This document shows, one piece after another, positions 45,762-59,000 of a stretch of 64,000 bases of DNA. The stretch lies in NCBI GenBank assembly GCA_037367355.1, contig CM074696.1, positions 4,699,365 through 4,763,364 of the forward strand, given 5' to 3'. Made by a program: the position numbers and the translations under genes. Position 1 is the stretch's first letter; each line of letters begins with the position of its first letter. The stretch comes from Neoscytalidium dimidiatum. Lineage: Eukaryota; Ascomycota; Dothideomycetes; Botryosphaeriales; Botryosphaeriaceae. Under the pieces are notes generated by a model, which worked only from the letters and a program-made list of their open reading frames with translations, had not been told where the DNA came from and searched no databases.

Positions 45762-48700
45762 ATGGGAAAAAGCAATGCCCAGACCGCCGCCGCCGCCGCC
45801 ATGCCGATCGCGATAGTGGGCATGAGCTGCCGGCTTGCGGGAGAAGCGACGAGCCCGGCCAAGCTCTGGGACCAGTGCACGGCCGGGAGGAGCTCATGGT
45901 CGGAAATCCCCAAGGAGCGGTTCGAGCAAAAGGCGTACTACCACCCCGAGCCTCGACGGCAGGGCAGCGCAAGTTCTCCCCATCTCGCGCAGGGAGCGGC
46001 GGGCTAATGTGCGGACTCGGCAGATGCACGTCCGCGGCGGCCACTTCATGGCCGAGGACCCCGCGCTGTTCGACGCGTCGTTCTTCGGCCTGTCGACGGA
46101 AGCGGCGACCTCGATGGACCCTCAGCTCCGTCTGGCCCTCGAGTCGACGTTCGAGGCACTAGAGAATGGTTTGACAAGGCCCCCTCCCACCCCCGATCGA
46201 CCCGCCGTGCCGCGCCGTGCTGAATGATCGCGGGATGCAGCCGGACTGCCCTTGGACCAGGTTGCGGGGACCGACGCCGCCGTGTTCGCCGGCACGCTCA
46301 ACAAGGACTACTACAACAACGTGGTCTCGAGCGTAGAGACCATGCCGCGCGACGCCATCACCGGCGTCGGCGCCGCGATGCTGTCCAACCGCATATCCCA
46401 CTTCTTCGACCTGCGGGGGCCCAGCGCGACCATCGACACCGGGTGCTCGGCGAGCCTGGTGTGCCTGCACCTGGCCTGCCAGAGCATCCGGACCGGCGAG
46501 TCAAGCATGGCCATCGTCACCGCGGCCAACCTGCTCCTCAATCCGGAGACCTTCGTTGCCTGGGCGGGCCTGGGGTGAGTGCGCGGCCGTTGCTCGCGGT
46601 GGAACGGCTGGCTGACGGGAAAGCAGGATCCTGTCCGGCGAGGGGAGGTGCTTCCCGTTTGATGGGCGCGCGCCTGGATACGGCCGCGGCGAGGGCGTGG
46701 CCACCGTCGTCCTCAAGCCGCTGCACGCCGCCCGCAGAGACAACGACAGCGTGCGCGCAATCATCAGAGCGACGGCGGTGAATTCCGATGGCAAGACCCG
46801 CTCCATCACGTCCCCGTCTCAGGAAGCCCAGGAGGCGTTGATGCGCCAGTGCTATGGCAACGCGGGGCTCGACCCGCTCGAAACCGCCTACGTCGAGGCC
46901 CATAGCACGGGGACCAGGGTCGGCGACCCCGTCGAGGCGGCCGCCATCTCGGCAGTCTTCGGCAGAGGCCGCAGCGCGCCGGCAGCAATGGCGTCGATCA
47001 AGGGGTTCGTGGGCCACACCGAGCCCGTGAGCGGGCTTGTTTCGCTGATTCGGGCCGTGCTGTCCCTGGAGCGCGGCTTCATCCCTCCCAGCATGGACAT
47101 CGAGGAGCTGAACACCGCAATCCCTTTCGAGCAGTTGAACCTTCGGGTATGCCGTCCCGACAGAGCTTGCCCCTGCCACCTGCTGACCCGATGCATCCGT
47201 ACAGGTTCCTCTGGAGCTCGAGCGGTTGCCGCTTGGAGTTCCCTGCCGGGTATCCATCAACAATTTCGGATACGGAGGGTCGAACTCCCACGCCATTGTC
47301 GAGCGCCCCTGCCGTGCCCGCCGTGGTTCGGCCGGTGCTCTTGAGGAGCGAGGCGCTGCTGCCTACCTGTTCCCGCTCAGCGCCAAAGACGGAGAATCTC
47401 TCAGGGAAATGCAACGCTTGCTGCATGACTATGTCGCATCGAAGGCGCCAACGGACGAGCTCGCATTCCTGGGCGATCTCGCGTACACGTTGACGGTCCG
47501 GCGGACGGCCTTCGGCTGCGCCACCGCTGTTCACGCGCGGAGCGTCGAAGGGCTGCTGCGGCAGTTGAAGAAGACGGAGATGCCGCCGGCGAGAGCAGCC
47601 GCGGCGAAGCGCCTCGGCTTCGTTTTCACAGGCCAGGGGGCTCAGTGGTACGCCATGGGCCGCGAGCTCATCGGCGAGTACGCTGTGTTTGATCTGTGCC
47701 TCGAAGACGCAGAAAGAGCCCTCAGGAGGCTAGGCTGCCCCTGGTCTCTCAAAGGTACGTCGCACGGTTGATTGGCGATGCGTGGGCGCCTGCTGACGGC
47801 GGGGTACAGAGGAACTATTGCGGGATGAGTCGGCGTCCCGCATCCACGACGTATCCATAAGCCAGCCGGCATGTACCGCCATACAGATATCTCTGGTCGA
47901 GTTGCTCGCGTCATGGCGCATCAGCCCGTCGGCAGTGGCTGGCCACTCCAGCGGGGAAATCGCAGCCGCATACGCTGCTGGCGCCCTGAATCTCGGCGAG
48001 GCCATGGCGCTTGCGTATTATCGGGGATCCATCCTCACTCCCGGCGGAGAAAGCGATCTGCCCCGACCGGGTGGCATGCTGGCGGTAAGTCTAAGCCGGA
48101 AGGATACCCAGGTACACCTCGACCAGCTGTCATCCGGCCGTGTAGTCGTTGCGTGCGTGAATGGCCCGAGGAGCACGACCGTGTCTGGAGACCAGCAGGC
48201 CATAGAAGAGCTCGAGCTGCGATTAGGGCAGTCACACGTCTGGGCAAAGCGGCTGGTGGTGCCGGTTGCTTACCACTCGCACCACATGCACCGATACGCC
48301 GACTCGTATGCAAGGCTTCTCGAAGGCGCAATGAGGCGTGAAAGAGAATTCCATCCAGGCGTGGAATTCTTCTCCTCGACTACGGGCGACAAGGTCGACA
48401 GCGCCCAGGCACTCGGACCTCGGCACTGGGCGCGCAGCCTGTCCGAGCCGGTGCTGTTCGACCAATCCCTTGGCAAGATGTGCGTTGGTGTGGCCGCACT
48501 GGTCGAGGTCGGCCCTCACGGCGCCCTGAAAGGCCCCGTCCAGCAAATTCTAAGCCGCGTTGGCTTGGAGAGCATGCCGTACGCACCGTGCCTCCTCCGC
48601 GGGAAAGACGCGCGGCAAACTGCCCAAGGCGTGGCCGCTACGGTGTTCCGGTGCGGCCTGCCGGTCGACCTGGCCAGCGTAAACCGCCTCGCGAACACGC

Positions 48701-51700
48701 GATTCTGCGTGCTGTCCGACCTCCCCAGCTACCCGTGGAACCACACGCGTAGGTTCTGGCATGAACCCCTCCAGGATAGCGCGCCGAGGCGCCGGAAAGA
48801 GCCTTTGCATCACATCTTGGGTTGCTTGCAGCCCGACTCCAGTCCCTTTGCGTACACCTGGCGGAGAAGAATCGCCCTGGCAGATGCCCCATGGCTGCGC
48901 GATTACAGGACTGGTTCGGACGTTTTGTATCCCGCAGCCGCGTATATCTTAATGGCTATCGAGGCTACTCGCCAGACGGTTTCGAAGAAGCAAGGGTCGC
49001 CCCCCATCCGGGAATTTCATTTACAGGGAGTCGATATGCCCGTACCACTCAGGGTCCCGGATGATGCAGCTGGCGTTGATCTCCGACTGTCTCTTCGTCC
49101 GGCTGAACTTGGCGGGTCCGCCGAGCTCGGCTGGTATGACTTCATCGTCTTCTCGGTCCGGGAAAATGACGGCATGATCGAGCACTGCAAGGGCAAAATC
49201 GGAGTTGTGACCTCCTACAACGAAGCGCGTCTCATTAATAAGCATCGCCTACAGACGGCTCACGAGCATTCTTTGGCGACCGAGCAACCGGAAACTCTGT
49301 ATGCGGAATTGGAGCGTGCTGGCTTGCACTGCGGGCCTTCGCTTCGCACCATGGAAATCGCCAGCCGTGGCGAGGAGAGAATTAGGGTGTCTTTCACGCT
49401 TCCCGACACTGCAAGTTTGGAGCCAGCCAGCCACGATTCTGATTACGCCCCCTACCTTGCGGTGCTCCAGCAGGCCTTTTTATCGGCCAGCACCGCAATA
49501 GTCATGACTGATTCAGCCTGCGGCCAGCCTCTGCTTCCAAGACGCGTGGATTCCATGGCCGTTGGAGCAGCTCGTCTGGAGACGTCTGATGGCAGGATCG
49601 TCGTAGAGGTTGCCTCTCCCCATGGCCTTTTCGACAAAGACATTGCAGCTGTCGCAGCCTTTAGCGGTGGCGCCGCCATCGCCGAGCTCGAGGGCTTACG
49701 CTACGAGCTAATGGACGTACCGATTCAGAGAGGGCTGTCTGACACGCAGCTCTGCTCAAAGGTGACCTGGAAACCTGACCTCTTTCTACTATCCAGCAAG
49801 TCATTACAGCAAAAGCTCGAGATGCCTTTAGACGCCGCCGACGAGCTTCTTATGGCTCAGCTGGAGCGTGTCGTGTTTTACTACATGGAGAAAACCTTGG
49901 ATGAACTGGTCGCCACCAACTTGAGCATAGCAGAGCCCGCCCACACCAAATTCGTCGATTACATGACGCTCCAGGCTGAAGAGCTCCGAGCCGAGCATCC
50001 AGAATGGCTGCATGCCACACCAGGAGCCAAACAGCTACTGACTGACACGGTTGCCTCGAGAAGCCTCGCGGGCGAAGTGGTACGCCGCGTCGGCGAGGAA
50101 ATGGCCTCGGTGCTCCGCGGAGACGTGGTCATCACCGACCTGCTAGACCACAATGGGCTGTTGGACAGATATCTCGCATCGCCGTTTGATCTCGAGCGAT
50201 CGCTACACCCATTGCGAGAACTGCTCGGCCTTTTCTCGCACAAAGCCCCCCAAGCAAAGGTTCTGGAAGTGGGAAACGGCACCGCATCATGCATGGGCGC
50301 CTGTCTTGCAGCGTTGTCAGGAGTCGCGCAGAGCTCTTCTCTCGGATTTTCGGGCTATGACTTCGCGGATGCCAGTCCGGAAGTCGTGGCGGCGGCGCGG
50401 AAGCGTTTCGGCCATTTGGACGGCCCTGTCGCATTCCGGACGCTCGCACTGGAGGAGGATCTGCTCGAAAAGTCGTTCGAGGCAGCGTCCTACGACTTAG
50501 TAATTGCGCACGGGACTATGGGCCGTGCGAGAGACCTCAACAGGGCCCTGCTCAATGTCAAATGGCTGCTCAAGCCTGGCGGGACCTTTATTATTGTCGA
50601 AAGAGCTGCGGGGGCGCTGCATGACGAGTTCTGCCTTGGCCTACTACCACCCCAGAGAGTGCTTCGCAGGCTCATGAGCGATAGTGCCTGGGGTGAAGTC
50701 CTAAGCAGCTCTGGGTTTAACGTCAAACTCGTGACGAAAGATTCCAGGGATTCCAGGCGAGCTTCTTTGAACCTGATAATGGCTGTCGCTGCGTCCCAGC
50801 CCACAAGATACGACCTAGATACCACTGTCATCTATGCAGAGCCCGGTGGTTTACCTGCGTGGTTGACCGAGCTCAACACGGCCATCGCAAGGCTGACCAA
50901 GCTTCCCTTGGCGACCACCTCCCTGCAAGATGCAGACCCGCGGGAAAAAGTCGTCATATTTGTCGACGACGCTGCAAACCCAGTCCTCGACAGGCCGGAA
51001 CATCAAAGCTTCGCTTTAGTGAAGGAGCTGGTCCTGGCTGCACGCAGCGTGCTCTGGGTATCGCACGGCGGGCTTTTCGACTGCCCGGTTCCCAAGAACG
51101 GCCTCGCCGCGGGTTTTCTCCGAAGCCTCAGGTTGGAAAACTCGGCCAAACGATTTGCGCTCGCCGACCTCGATCCAGCAGACTCGTCTAGCATCGAGGC
51201 AGCCGATTTCGTTGCTGCTGTGTATCGGGAGACGATGGACTTTGCTCGAGACGCTCGGCTGGGTGACTGGGAGTTCGCCCAGCGCGGCAGGGAAGTATAC
51301 CTACCGAGGGTGGTCAGAGATGCGGCTTCCAGCTCTGCGGCATCGTGTGTTGGTGTCTCTCTCGATACCCTGGCGCCGTGCTCGTACATAATCGTTGGTG
51401 GCACCGGGGCTGTGGGAAGTCTGGCTGCTCGGCTGCTCGTGCGAAACGGCGCGCGAAATCTGATATTCCTGTCTCGGAAGGCGTCCGCGGCGAAGCTTCC
51501 GTCAACGCTTGTCGAAGAGGCGCGGGTTGCACGAGCCAAAGTTACTCTACTGGACTGCGATGTTTCTGATGCGGCGCAGCTTGCAAAAATCTTGGCGCTA
51601 TGCGAATCAGAGATGCCTCCAATCCGTGGTGTCATTTACGCGGCAGCTGTGTGGAGGGTAAGATTCATTTTGACACCTTGCCGGCTACATTTACTAACCA

Positions 51701-52558
51701 TGTCTCCAGGATTCAATTCTAGAACACATGTCCTTCGAGTCATGGAGCTCCAATATGCGAGCGAAGCTGCGAGGCCCATGGAACATCCATACACACTTTG
51801 CCGACAGGAATCTACGCCTAGATTTCTTCATCATGCTCTCATCTGTCACCGGCGTGACTGGATCCGTAAGCCAGGCCGCGTACACGGCCGGCAACACCTT
51901 TATAGATGCGCTCGCAGAACATCGCGCATCCAAGGGCCTTCCAGCCGTCTCCATCGCGTTCGGACCTTTTGCTTCCGCCGGCCTGGTGGCGGAAAACCCA
52001 GACATCGCAACACGTTTTCGGCGGGCAGGATACGTCGAAACGACGCAGATGCAGCTGCTCGGGCTCCTGCAACACGCCCTTGCCGAGCCCATTCGGGAGC
52101 CAGGATCGAGCCAGGTGATTGCTGGACTCGGTGCTTTCGACTGCGGCGGCGACGGCGACGGCGACGATGCCCCTTGGACACGCGAGCCCCGCTTCTGCCA
52201 TCTGAGGAAGAGCGTTGCGGTGAAGTCTCCGGGGTCTTCCGCCGGGGCCGATGATGCCAGTGGCAAGAGTGAAGATCTCCACCATTTGCTGGCTCGCGCT
52301 ATGTCGGTCGAGCAGGCGAGACATGCAGTTGCTATGGCCCTTGCTGACAAGCTTTCAAAGTTGTTCCTCGTTCCAAGCGAGCAGATTGACACGTCGCGGC
52401 AGTTGGCGGAGTACGGCGTCGACTCGCTTGCTGCTATAGACATTAGAAATTGGCTCAGCTCTGCGGTTCAAGCGAGTGTATCCATCTTTCATGTAAACAA
52501 TTCATCACTAGATGAGCTGGCTATGCAGGTTGTAAAATTAAAAGTAAATAGCGTATAA
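45762..52558 (+). CDS. Reducing polyketide synthase (KS-AT-DH*-MT*-KR-ACP, no ER), about 2,150 aa
   Basis: Seven exons: 45762-45972, 46024-46168, 46241-46574, 46627-47146, 47205-47754, 47810-51657, 51710-52558. KS: active Cys in [12 protein letters not shown] (about residue 187), His in EAHSTGT and in [19 protein letters not shown], nucleophile Ser in GHSSGE (about 634), YHSHHM. DH: HHILG start, but the catalytic block reads [15 protein letters not shown] with Tyr at the His position (codon 48904-48906), and no clear catalytic Asp. C-methyltransferase: SAM motif degenerate (EVGNGTAS, about 1403). No ER between YLPRVV and the [18 protein letters not shown] (about 1782), Ser in MLSSVTG, Tyr in AAYTAGN. 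ACP: GVDSLAA (Ser about 2108). The first junction conserves YYHPEP but breaks frame; an intron at 45935-45992 keeps the frame (2149 aa) but deletes that motif. Function in the present strain is therefore uncertain. Confidence 0.85.
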
Positions 52559-52865
52559 AAGATAGCTCTAAGATATATAGCCGAGTCGATTCTATCTTTT
52601 ATTACGAACTCTAAAGTATATAGTGTAAGGACTCCGAATATAGGACTCCCTACTACTTGTATACGAGGAGCCATCGGCTCCTATACGAAGTCCTAGCGCG
52701 GCCTATGCGGGTTACGTAACCTCGCTTACCGCTCGCCTATATATAAGTCCCGCCTAACGGGTCCCTTAAATCCCCTAAGAATTCGTTTATTACCTAATAG
52801 AGACCCTCTTATACTATTCTTAAACTCTCTATTTATATCTAGTTCTTATATTTAAATTTTTCTCC
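52559..52865. other. RIP-like sequence directly after the PKS stop
   Basis: Composition changes within a few codons of the PKS stop to TA-rich, CA/TG-poor sequence. CTCCTATACGAAGTCCTAGCGC and similar runs keep CG steps. No coding content. Confidence 0.6.
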
Positions 52866-53069
52866 TTAAATAGCCGGTTTAAAATAGTCGATACGCGCTC
52901 TTTCTTATACTTAAGAAGTAGCGTACCTCTTATAAATATCTTATATATAGCGGGCGAGAACTCTACGAATAGTACTTCCTCTAGTATTCTTACTTCTAGA
53001 GTAGATCTAATAATTAAAAGTAACGTAGAGAGAGCTACTAATAAACTTCTAAGTTATAAAGAATATTTA
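52866..53069 (+). repeat. ~200 bp repeat, left copy
   Basis: This stretch matches 59210-59402 in the same orientation with differences that are mostly C/T or A/G. Shared landmarks include CTTAAGAAGTAGCGTACC, AGAGTAGATCTAATAA and AAAAGTAACGTA. It flanks the LINE on the left. Confidence 0.75.
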
Positions 53070-53099
53070 TTTATTTATTCGTTTAACGTCCTTATATAA

Positions 53100-56000
53100 G
53101 CTAAGCTTATAAAAGACGGCTAGTCTACTAATATATCTAGTCCGGTATTTTAACCGAGGTTTAATTTAGGTTTTCTTCGGAAAGGAGTCTAGAAATAGTA
53201 GGGGCTAAGCTAGTGCTTTTTTAGAAAGAAATAAGAAAGTAAGTAGAAGAGTAGAAGGAGTAGAAAATAACGCTAAGGAAAATAGAAGAGGACGATTCTT
53301 TATAGAGAGAGACTAAAGTTAGTTTTTTCGAAAGTACGTATTTAGGCTTCCGTTAAAGTAAGTTCTAATAGCTACTTTCGGGTAGCTATTTTAGTTATCG
53401 ATAGAAAGCTTAGAAGAGTCTTCCGTCCTTCTTTAATATTAAAAACGAGGTTTAGGAAGGGGTTTTTCGTTTCTAGACTAGTATATATATCTTCTCTTTC
53501 GAGTCGATACTTTTTATAGTCTAGAATTAGGTGCCGAGGGGTTTATTTAGCCGTATTATTATACGGGTAATACTTAGAGGAGTTTAATCTAAAGCGGTTT
53601 AAATATAACTTAAAGTATCTATATTCTATTTTAAGCTAGTAAAACGCGGAGCTAGTTTCTCTCTCTATAGAGAGATCTATTAACTTTCGTTTTATTTTCT
53701 AGTTAAACCGCCTTAGATAAGACTCTTTAAAGGCTATTTCCGCTTACTTATTCGCTATTTTTTACCACGAATTAATAAAATCTACTTACGTTAGTATTCG
53801 AAAGAATACGTAGCTAGTCGATTCGTTATTCGGGTTTATTTTATAGGCGTATTTAGTAAGGGAATCTACTTCTTCGTTACCGCGTATATTAAAATAGCCG
53901 GGGACCTATTCTAATTAAACTAAATTCCCTTTTAGAATAAGCGTTTTAGCTACGTTTAAAGCTCGTATTTACGCTAGTTATTCTAGATTTCCGGATAGTA
54001 TTTTTAGACGGTAGAGCGCGGCCTAGTTATCCGCGTAGACTCTAATATCTTTATCGGTATATCCGTTTTTAACTACGAGTTTAAGGGCTCTCGTAAGAGC
54101 CTCTAGTTCGCCGTTATAAACTAGGTTATTATTCCCGATATTTCCTACTAAAATAGTAGTTTCGTCTTTAAGTATAGGGTCGTTTCTATCTATAAAAACG
54201 GCTAGTCCTATTCCGGTTTTATTCGGAATCGAACTTACGTCCGTATAGATAGAAATTAGGTTATCCGGAGGGTTTTTAAGTTCGTTTAGATATTTCTTAG
54301 CTTATTCTTCTTTCGAGAGTTTAGAGATTTTAATCGAGTAGGGGGTAGATAGCCCCTAGAATAGAAAATAGAAAGGATTAACCGTTTTAAGGTTATACGG
54401 CTTATCCTTTAGAAAGTCTCTAATTTTTCGAACGAGCTTACTTTCGTATTTATTCTCTCTTTCTAGAAGGCTTCGAATTAGGTATTTTTAGTCTAATTTA
54501 AGACTTTATAGAGCGTAGGATCGGAGGTTATTTTCTAAGCGAATTTCCGAGGGTAGGATCGCGGCTTCTATTTCGAGGGGAGTAATTAAAGCGGTTTTAA
54601 AAACGCCTAGTATTTTCCGTAAAGCTAGATTCTAGAGTATCGTAGCTTTTCGTTTAAAATTCGCTTGGTTATTCTAGTATAAAACGGAGCCGTAGTCGGA
54701 GACGGAGGTAACGTAGACTAAGTATAACTATCGTACCGCGTTAGATTTTAGTCCGTTTTCGATATTAGCTAGTCGGTTTATTCTTGAGAGGCTCGAACGA
54801 GCTTAGCTTATTCTAATATTGACGTATTCCTTAAAATTAAGAAGTAGGTCTAAGAAAACTCCTAGATATCGGACTAGATTCTTAGGCTTAATAACTAAAC
54901 CCGTAGATAGTTTTAGAGTAGAATCTCTTATCGTTTTTTCTTTAGAGAAATATATTAATTCGGTTTTTTTAAGATCGAATTATATAGTATTTTCCGCGCC
55001 TAGTTTATAGAGTCTTTCCGCTTCTCTTTCTAGTATCTTAATATTCTTTTTCTAGCTTTTCGAGCTTACTATTAAAGAGATATTATCGACGTAAGATAAG
55101 TAGATAACGGAGTTCGTCTAAAATAGGTCTCGGATATATATTAGAAATAGTATCGGCGAAATAGGACTTTCTTATAGTATTCCCGTTTCTACGTTACTAA
55201 ATTCTTCTATATTTCTATCGAAACTAAGGCGTAATTATCGGGAATTTAAGAAAGTTCTAATCTACGCGAGTAGATTAGTCGGAAGCTTTAACTTTCTTAA
55301 AATTTCTAGAAGTTATTCTTACGCGACGTAGTCGTAAGCGCCGCGTACGTCTAGAAATAGCGTAGATATTTTTAGCTTTACCTTTCGGTTTTCCTCTACT
55401 AAATTCGTTAGAATAAAGTAGGCGTCTATAGCGGATTTTTTAAGTCTTCCCCCTATTTATATAGAGTAAATTAGGTTTATCGTTTCCGCTAGAAAACCGA
55501 GGCGTTTAGCTATTACTCGTTCGAGTACTTTTCCTAGGCAATTTAATAAAGAAATAACCCTATAAGTCTTAGGATTTATAGGATTCGGCTTATTAGGTTT
55601 CTTTAAAATTACCCCCGTAGCTTATCTCTAGCACTTTAGATAGTAGCTATATTTAAAGAGATTCGAATAGATAAAATAAAAGGCTTTTAGGAATACGTTA
55701 TAGGCCTAGATTATTATTTATTAGGATATTAAATCCGGCCCGGGCGTAGTTCCTTTTATTAAGTTCGAATACGTTCGTTCGAGCTCTTTTTTATCTAGAA
55801 TTAGCTATTCCCAGCTTAGGTCCGGCTAGTAATTTATCTAATTATTTTCGATTTATGCGTTAGGAGGGGATAGAAATAACGTTTCTTTTAGCGCGGAGCT
55901 TTTCCCCTTCTAGCTATCTTATAGTAGGCCGTTTTTAGCCCGAATCGGTGGGATTTGTTCTATCGGACGGTATTTTATATAGGCTATTACTTTAAAGATA

Positions 56001-59000
56001 GTTTTAGGGTTATTTTTACTTAGAAACGAATTCTAGTAGTCCCGTTTAGCTTTACGAATAGAGGAGAAGTATTCGTTTCGGGTTTTTAGGAAGTCTTACT
56101 TATTTACGAGCTCTAGCGAGCGTCGTATAAGCCGCGTTTATCGTTTAAGGTTCCCTCGGGCCTCTATTAAGATAGAATTCTACTAGGGTTTAGCTTTAGC
56201 TAGCGGGGTAGTTTTTAGAATAGCTTAGTCCGCTACTTACCGTATAAGATTAGTTAGAGATTCTCTTAGTTTTTCTAATAGTAAGACTTCTTTCGAACGG
56301 TCTTTTAGAATCTCTAGGCTAAGATCTTTATTCTCTTCTTCTAGAATAGCTAGCTAGGGGCGTAGCTTTTCTATAAAGTTTAAGGCTTTTTCTTTAAAGA
56401 TCTTAGAGAATTTATCCTAGTTCGCCTTCTCGTAATTAAATCTAATTTACTTAGATTTCTCCTAGTTTATTCGTTTATTTAATTAGATTTAAAATAAAAT
56501 AGGGAAGTAGTCGAATCCGATAGATTTAAGTATTTACTAGTCCGTTATTTTATTCGTTAGCCCTCGGCTAGAGAGCGTTAGATCTATTACCGTAGGCCTA
56601 TCTAGGTTCGACCGGTAGAAGATACCTTCTCCCGGCGTATTTAGTAGGTCTAGGTTATTAGATTTAATCTAATTAATTAGGGCGGAGGCCCTATTTAAGT
56701 AGGGGGACCTTAGGTCCTACTATAGATAGTAAATATTAAAGTCCCCGACTATAATACTAGGGAATTCTAGCTATTAGTAGCCTAGAATACGTTCTAGCGT
56801 ATAGGGGGAATTATCGTTTTCTTATTCCTTTTAGTTATATAAATTAAAGAGGTAGAATTCGCTATTTTCCTCTATTATTTTTAGAACTATTAGGTTAGGG
56901 GATTTAGTTACCGCGGAGTTATAGTTAATATCTATTCCCGTTAGATAACGGGATATATATACTAACGTACGCGGTCTTTCCGTTAGAGAACAATCCGGTA
57001 GAATTTAAACGAACGTAGGGTAGTTAACCGACCGCCTTTCTCTAGGATTTTCGGGGTTTATTAGCTATGGTTCTTATATAAGAATTAGGCTAATTTTAAG
57101 ATCGATTACTTTAGATAGAAGGCTCTCTATAGCTAGAGCGTTTCTATTTAAATTTGCTTAAAATACCCTTAATTTATCTATAGATATAGGGGGTTAGTTA
57201 ATTCGAATTAGGGTAGTACTAGTATCGTATACCTTTAGAGGCTTTATAGCCTATAAATTTATACTTATACTCTCTCGTAAGGTACTCCTTTTTATAGATT
57301 TCGTATATAGGAGTCCTCGTATACTTAGTCGTTTCGTATCCGTTTTTAAGGTAGTTACGGCATTAAATCCCCTTAGGGATACTCCGTGCTTTCTCTACCT
57401 TATAGCTTATTCCGTATATATAAAGGCGGCTATTAATAGTCTTTTTCTATTTCTTTTCTATACGGAACGAGACTATAACGGATCCCGCGGATTATTTTTC
57501 TCTTTTCTCCTTCGAGGTAGCCTAGTAGGGCTTTCCGATAGGAGATAGACCTGCGTTAAAGGTCTCTATTTCCTCCTTTATAAAGGAGTTAATTAGGATA
57601 TCCTTAGTTTCCCGCGTGGGGATTCCGTAGATAATAACCTTATACTAGGCCTCGACTAGTTTCGAGTTAGAATTAGGAAGGACTTTCCTAATAATATCCT
57701 CTTTTTCTAAGAGGAATTAGCTAGTATAGCCTTCGGTATCCGTAATTAGGATATTTCCCTTAAACGAAAGGGAGGTTCCTTAGATAACGGGTTTATTTAC
57801 GAAACCGGCTCCCGCAAACGTAAGGTTTAGCTTTTACCGAAGTCGGATTCCGTTAAATTAGTCTCGTAGACCGTCGTAGAAGATAGTAATTTATCTATCT
57901 TTAATAGACGTTAGTTTTACGAGCTTCGTAGTTGTTTTTTTAGTTGGTTTTTTATACGATACGATTATAAAACCGTCGTTTAGAACTAAACCTACCGCTA
58001 CTAAGGCGTAGAAGGTAGGTTTTTTTACTAGGACTAGTTGGTTCGGCTGGGGTTTTCCCGTAGAAGCTACGGAGGTAGCTCTAAGATTCCTCGTTTTATT
58101 CGAAAGCGTACGGGATACGTTCTCGAGGGCGCGGACTTCGGTTACGAGAATCGACTTAGTAAAGTCGATTTTTTCTTTTACCGTATATTCGCGGAAGATA
58201 GTAAGAAGTTCGCTAAGGTTATTTATCTTAGACCGGTCGTCTTCGAGGTCGATCGCCTTAATAAGGTAGTCGAACGCGGCTTTAATATATTCTGCGGAGG
58301 ATTTTAGTTTCGATTCCGGTATATACCGGGTTCTTTTCTCGGGGCGGAATTCGAACGGGTTAGTGCCCGTAGTTATCGGCGAGAAGGAGAGTCTTTTTCC
58401 TAGCGTTAGTATAGGCTCTACCGTTACTGTTATCTTCGGCCTTCTCGGTAGCGGTATTACTTCGTCGTTTTCTATCTTAATATCTTCGATACTACTAGAA
58501 CCCGTAGTATTCGAGGATTTAATAACTATCGGCGTAGTCGATAGTCGAATTAGAGTCGAGGGGCGTAGAGGATCTGGGGAATCCGGGGGGTCCGGAGGCG
58601 GATATTCTTAGTTTTCTATACTCTTTCTAGAAAAGAAATAGTAGGAAATAGGAAACTAGACTAGAAAGAAATCGCCGGCTTTAGTTTCGTCTAAACTAAG
58701 CCGTAAATAAACGAATTTTAGGCGAGCGCGGGGAATTTTCTTCGTTACTTTCTTCCGAGAAGTAACGAAGCGTTTTTAAGGCTGTTCGTTTAAGCTTTTT
58801 CGCTTATTTTCGCTTATTCGCTTAGGTATAGGGAGGGTGAAAACTCTACGTATACGGGCCGCGGAAAAGGGGCAGGACGAAGAAGAGAAGAAAACGCTTC
58901 TTCGCCTTAGATTTAGATACGTAAACGCGCTCTAAATCTAGTATAACTTCGTACGAAGGTACGCGTAGGTGTTTTCGATAGATTACGAAGATTTCGTATG

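Noticed and set aside
58038..58611. Two plus-strand open frames within the RIP block
   Set aside because: They arise because RIP removes stop-forming contexts on one strand; the element's real coding strand here is minus.
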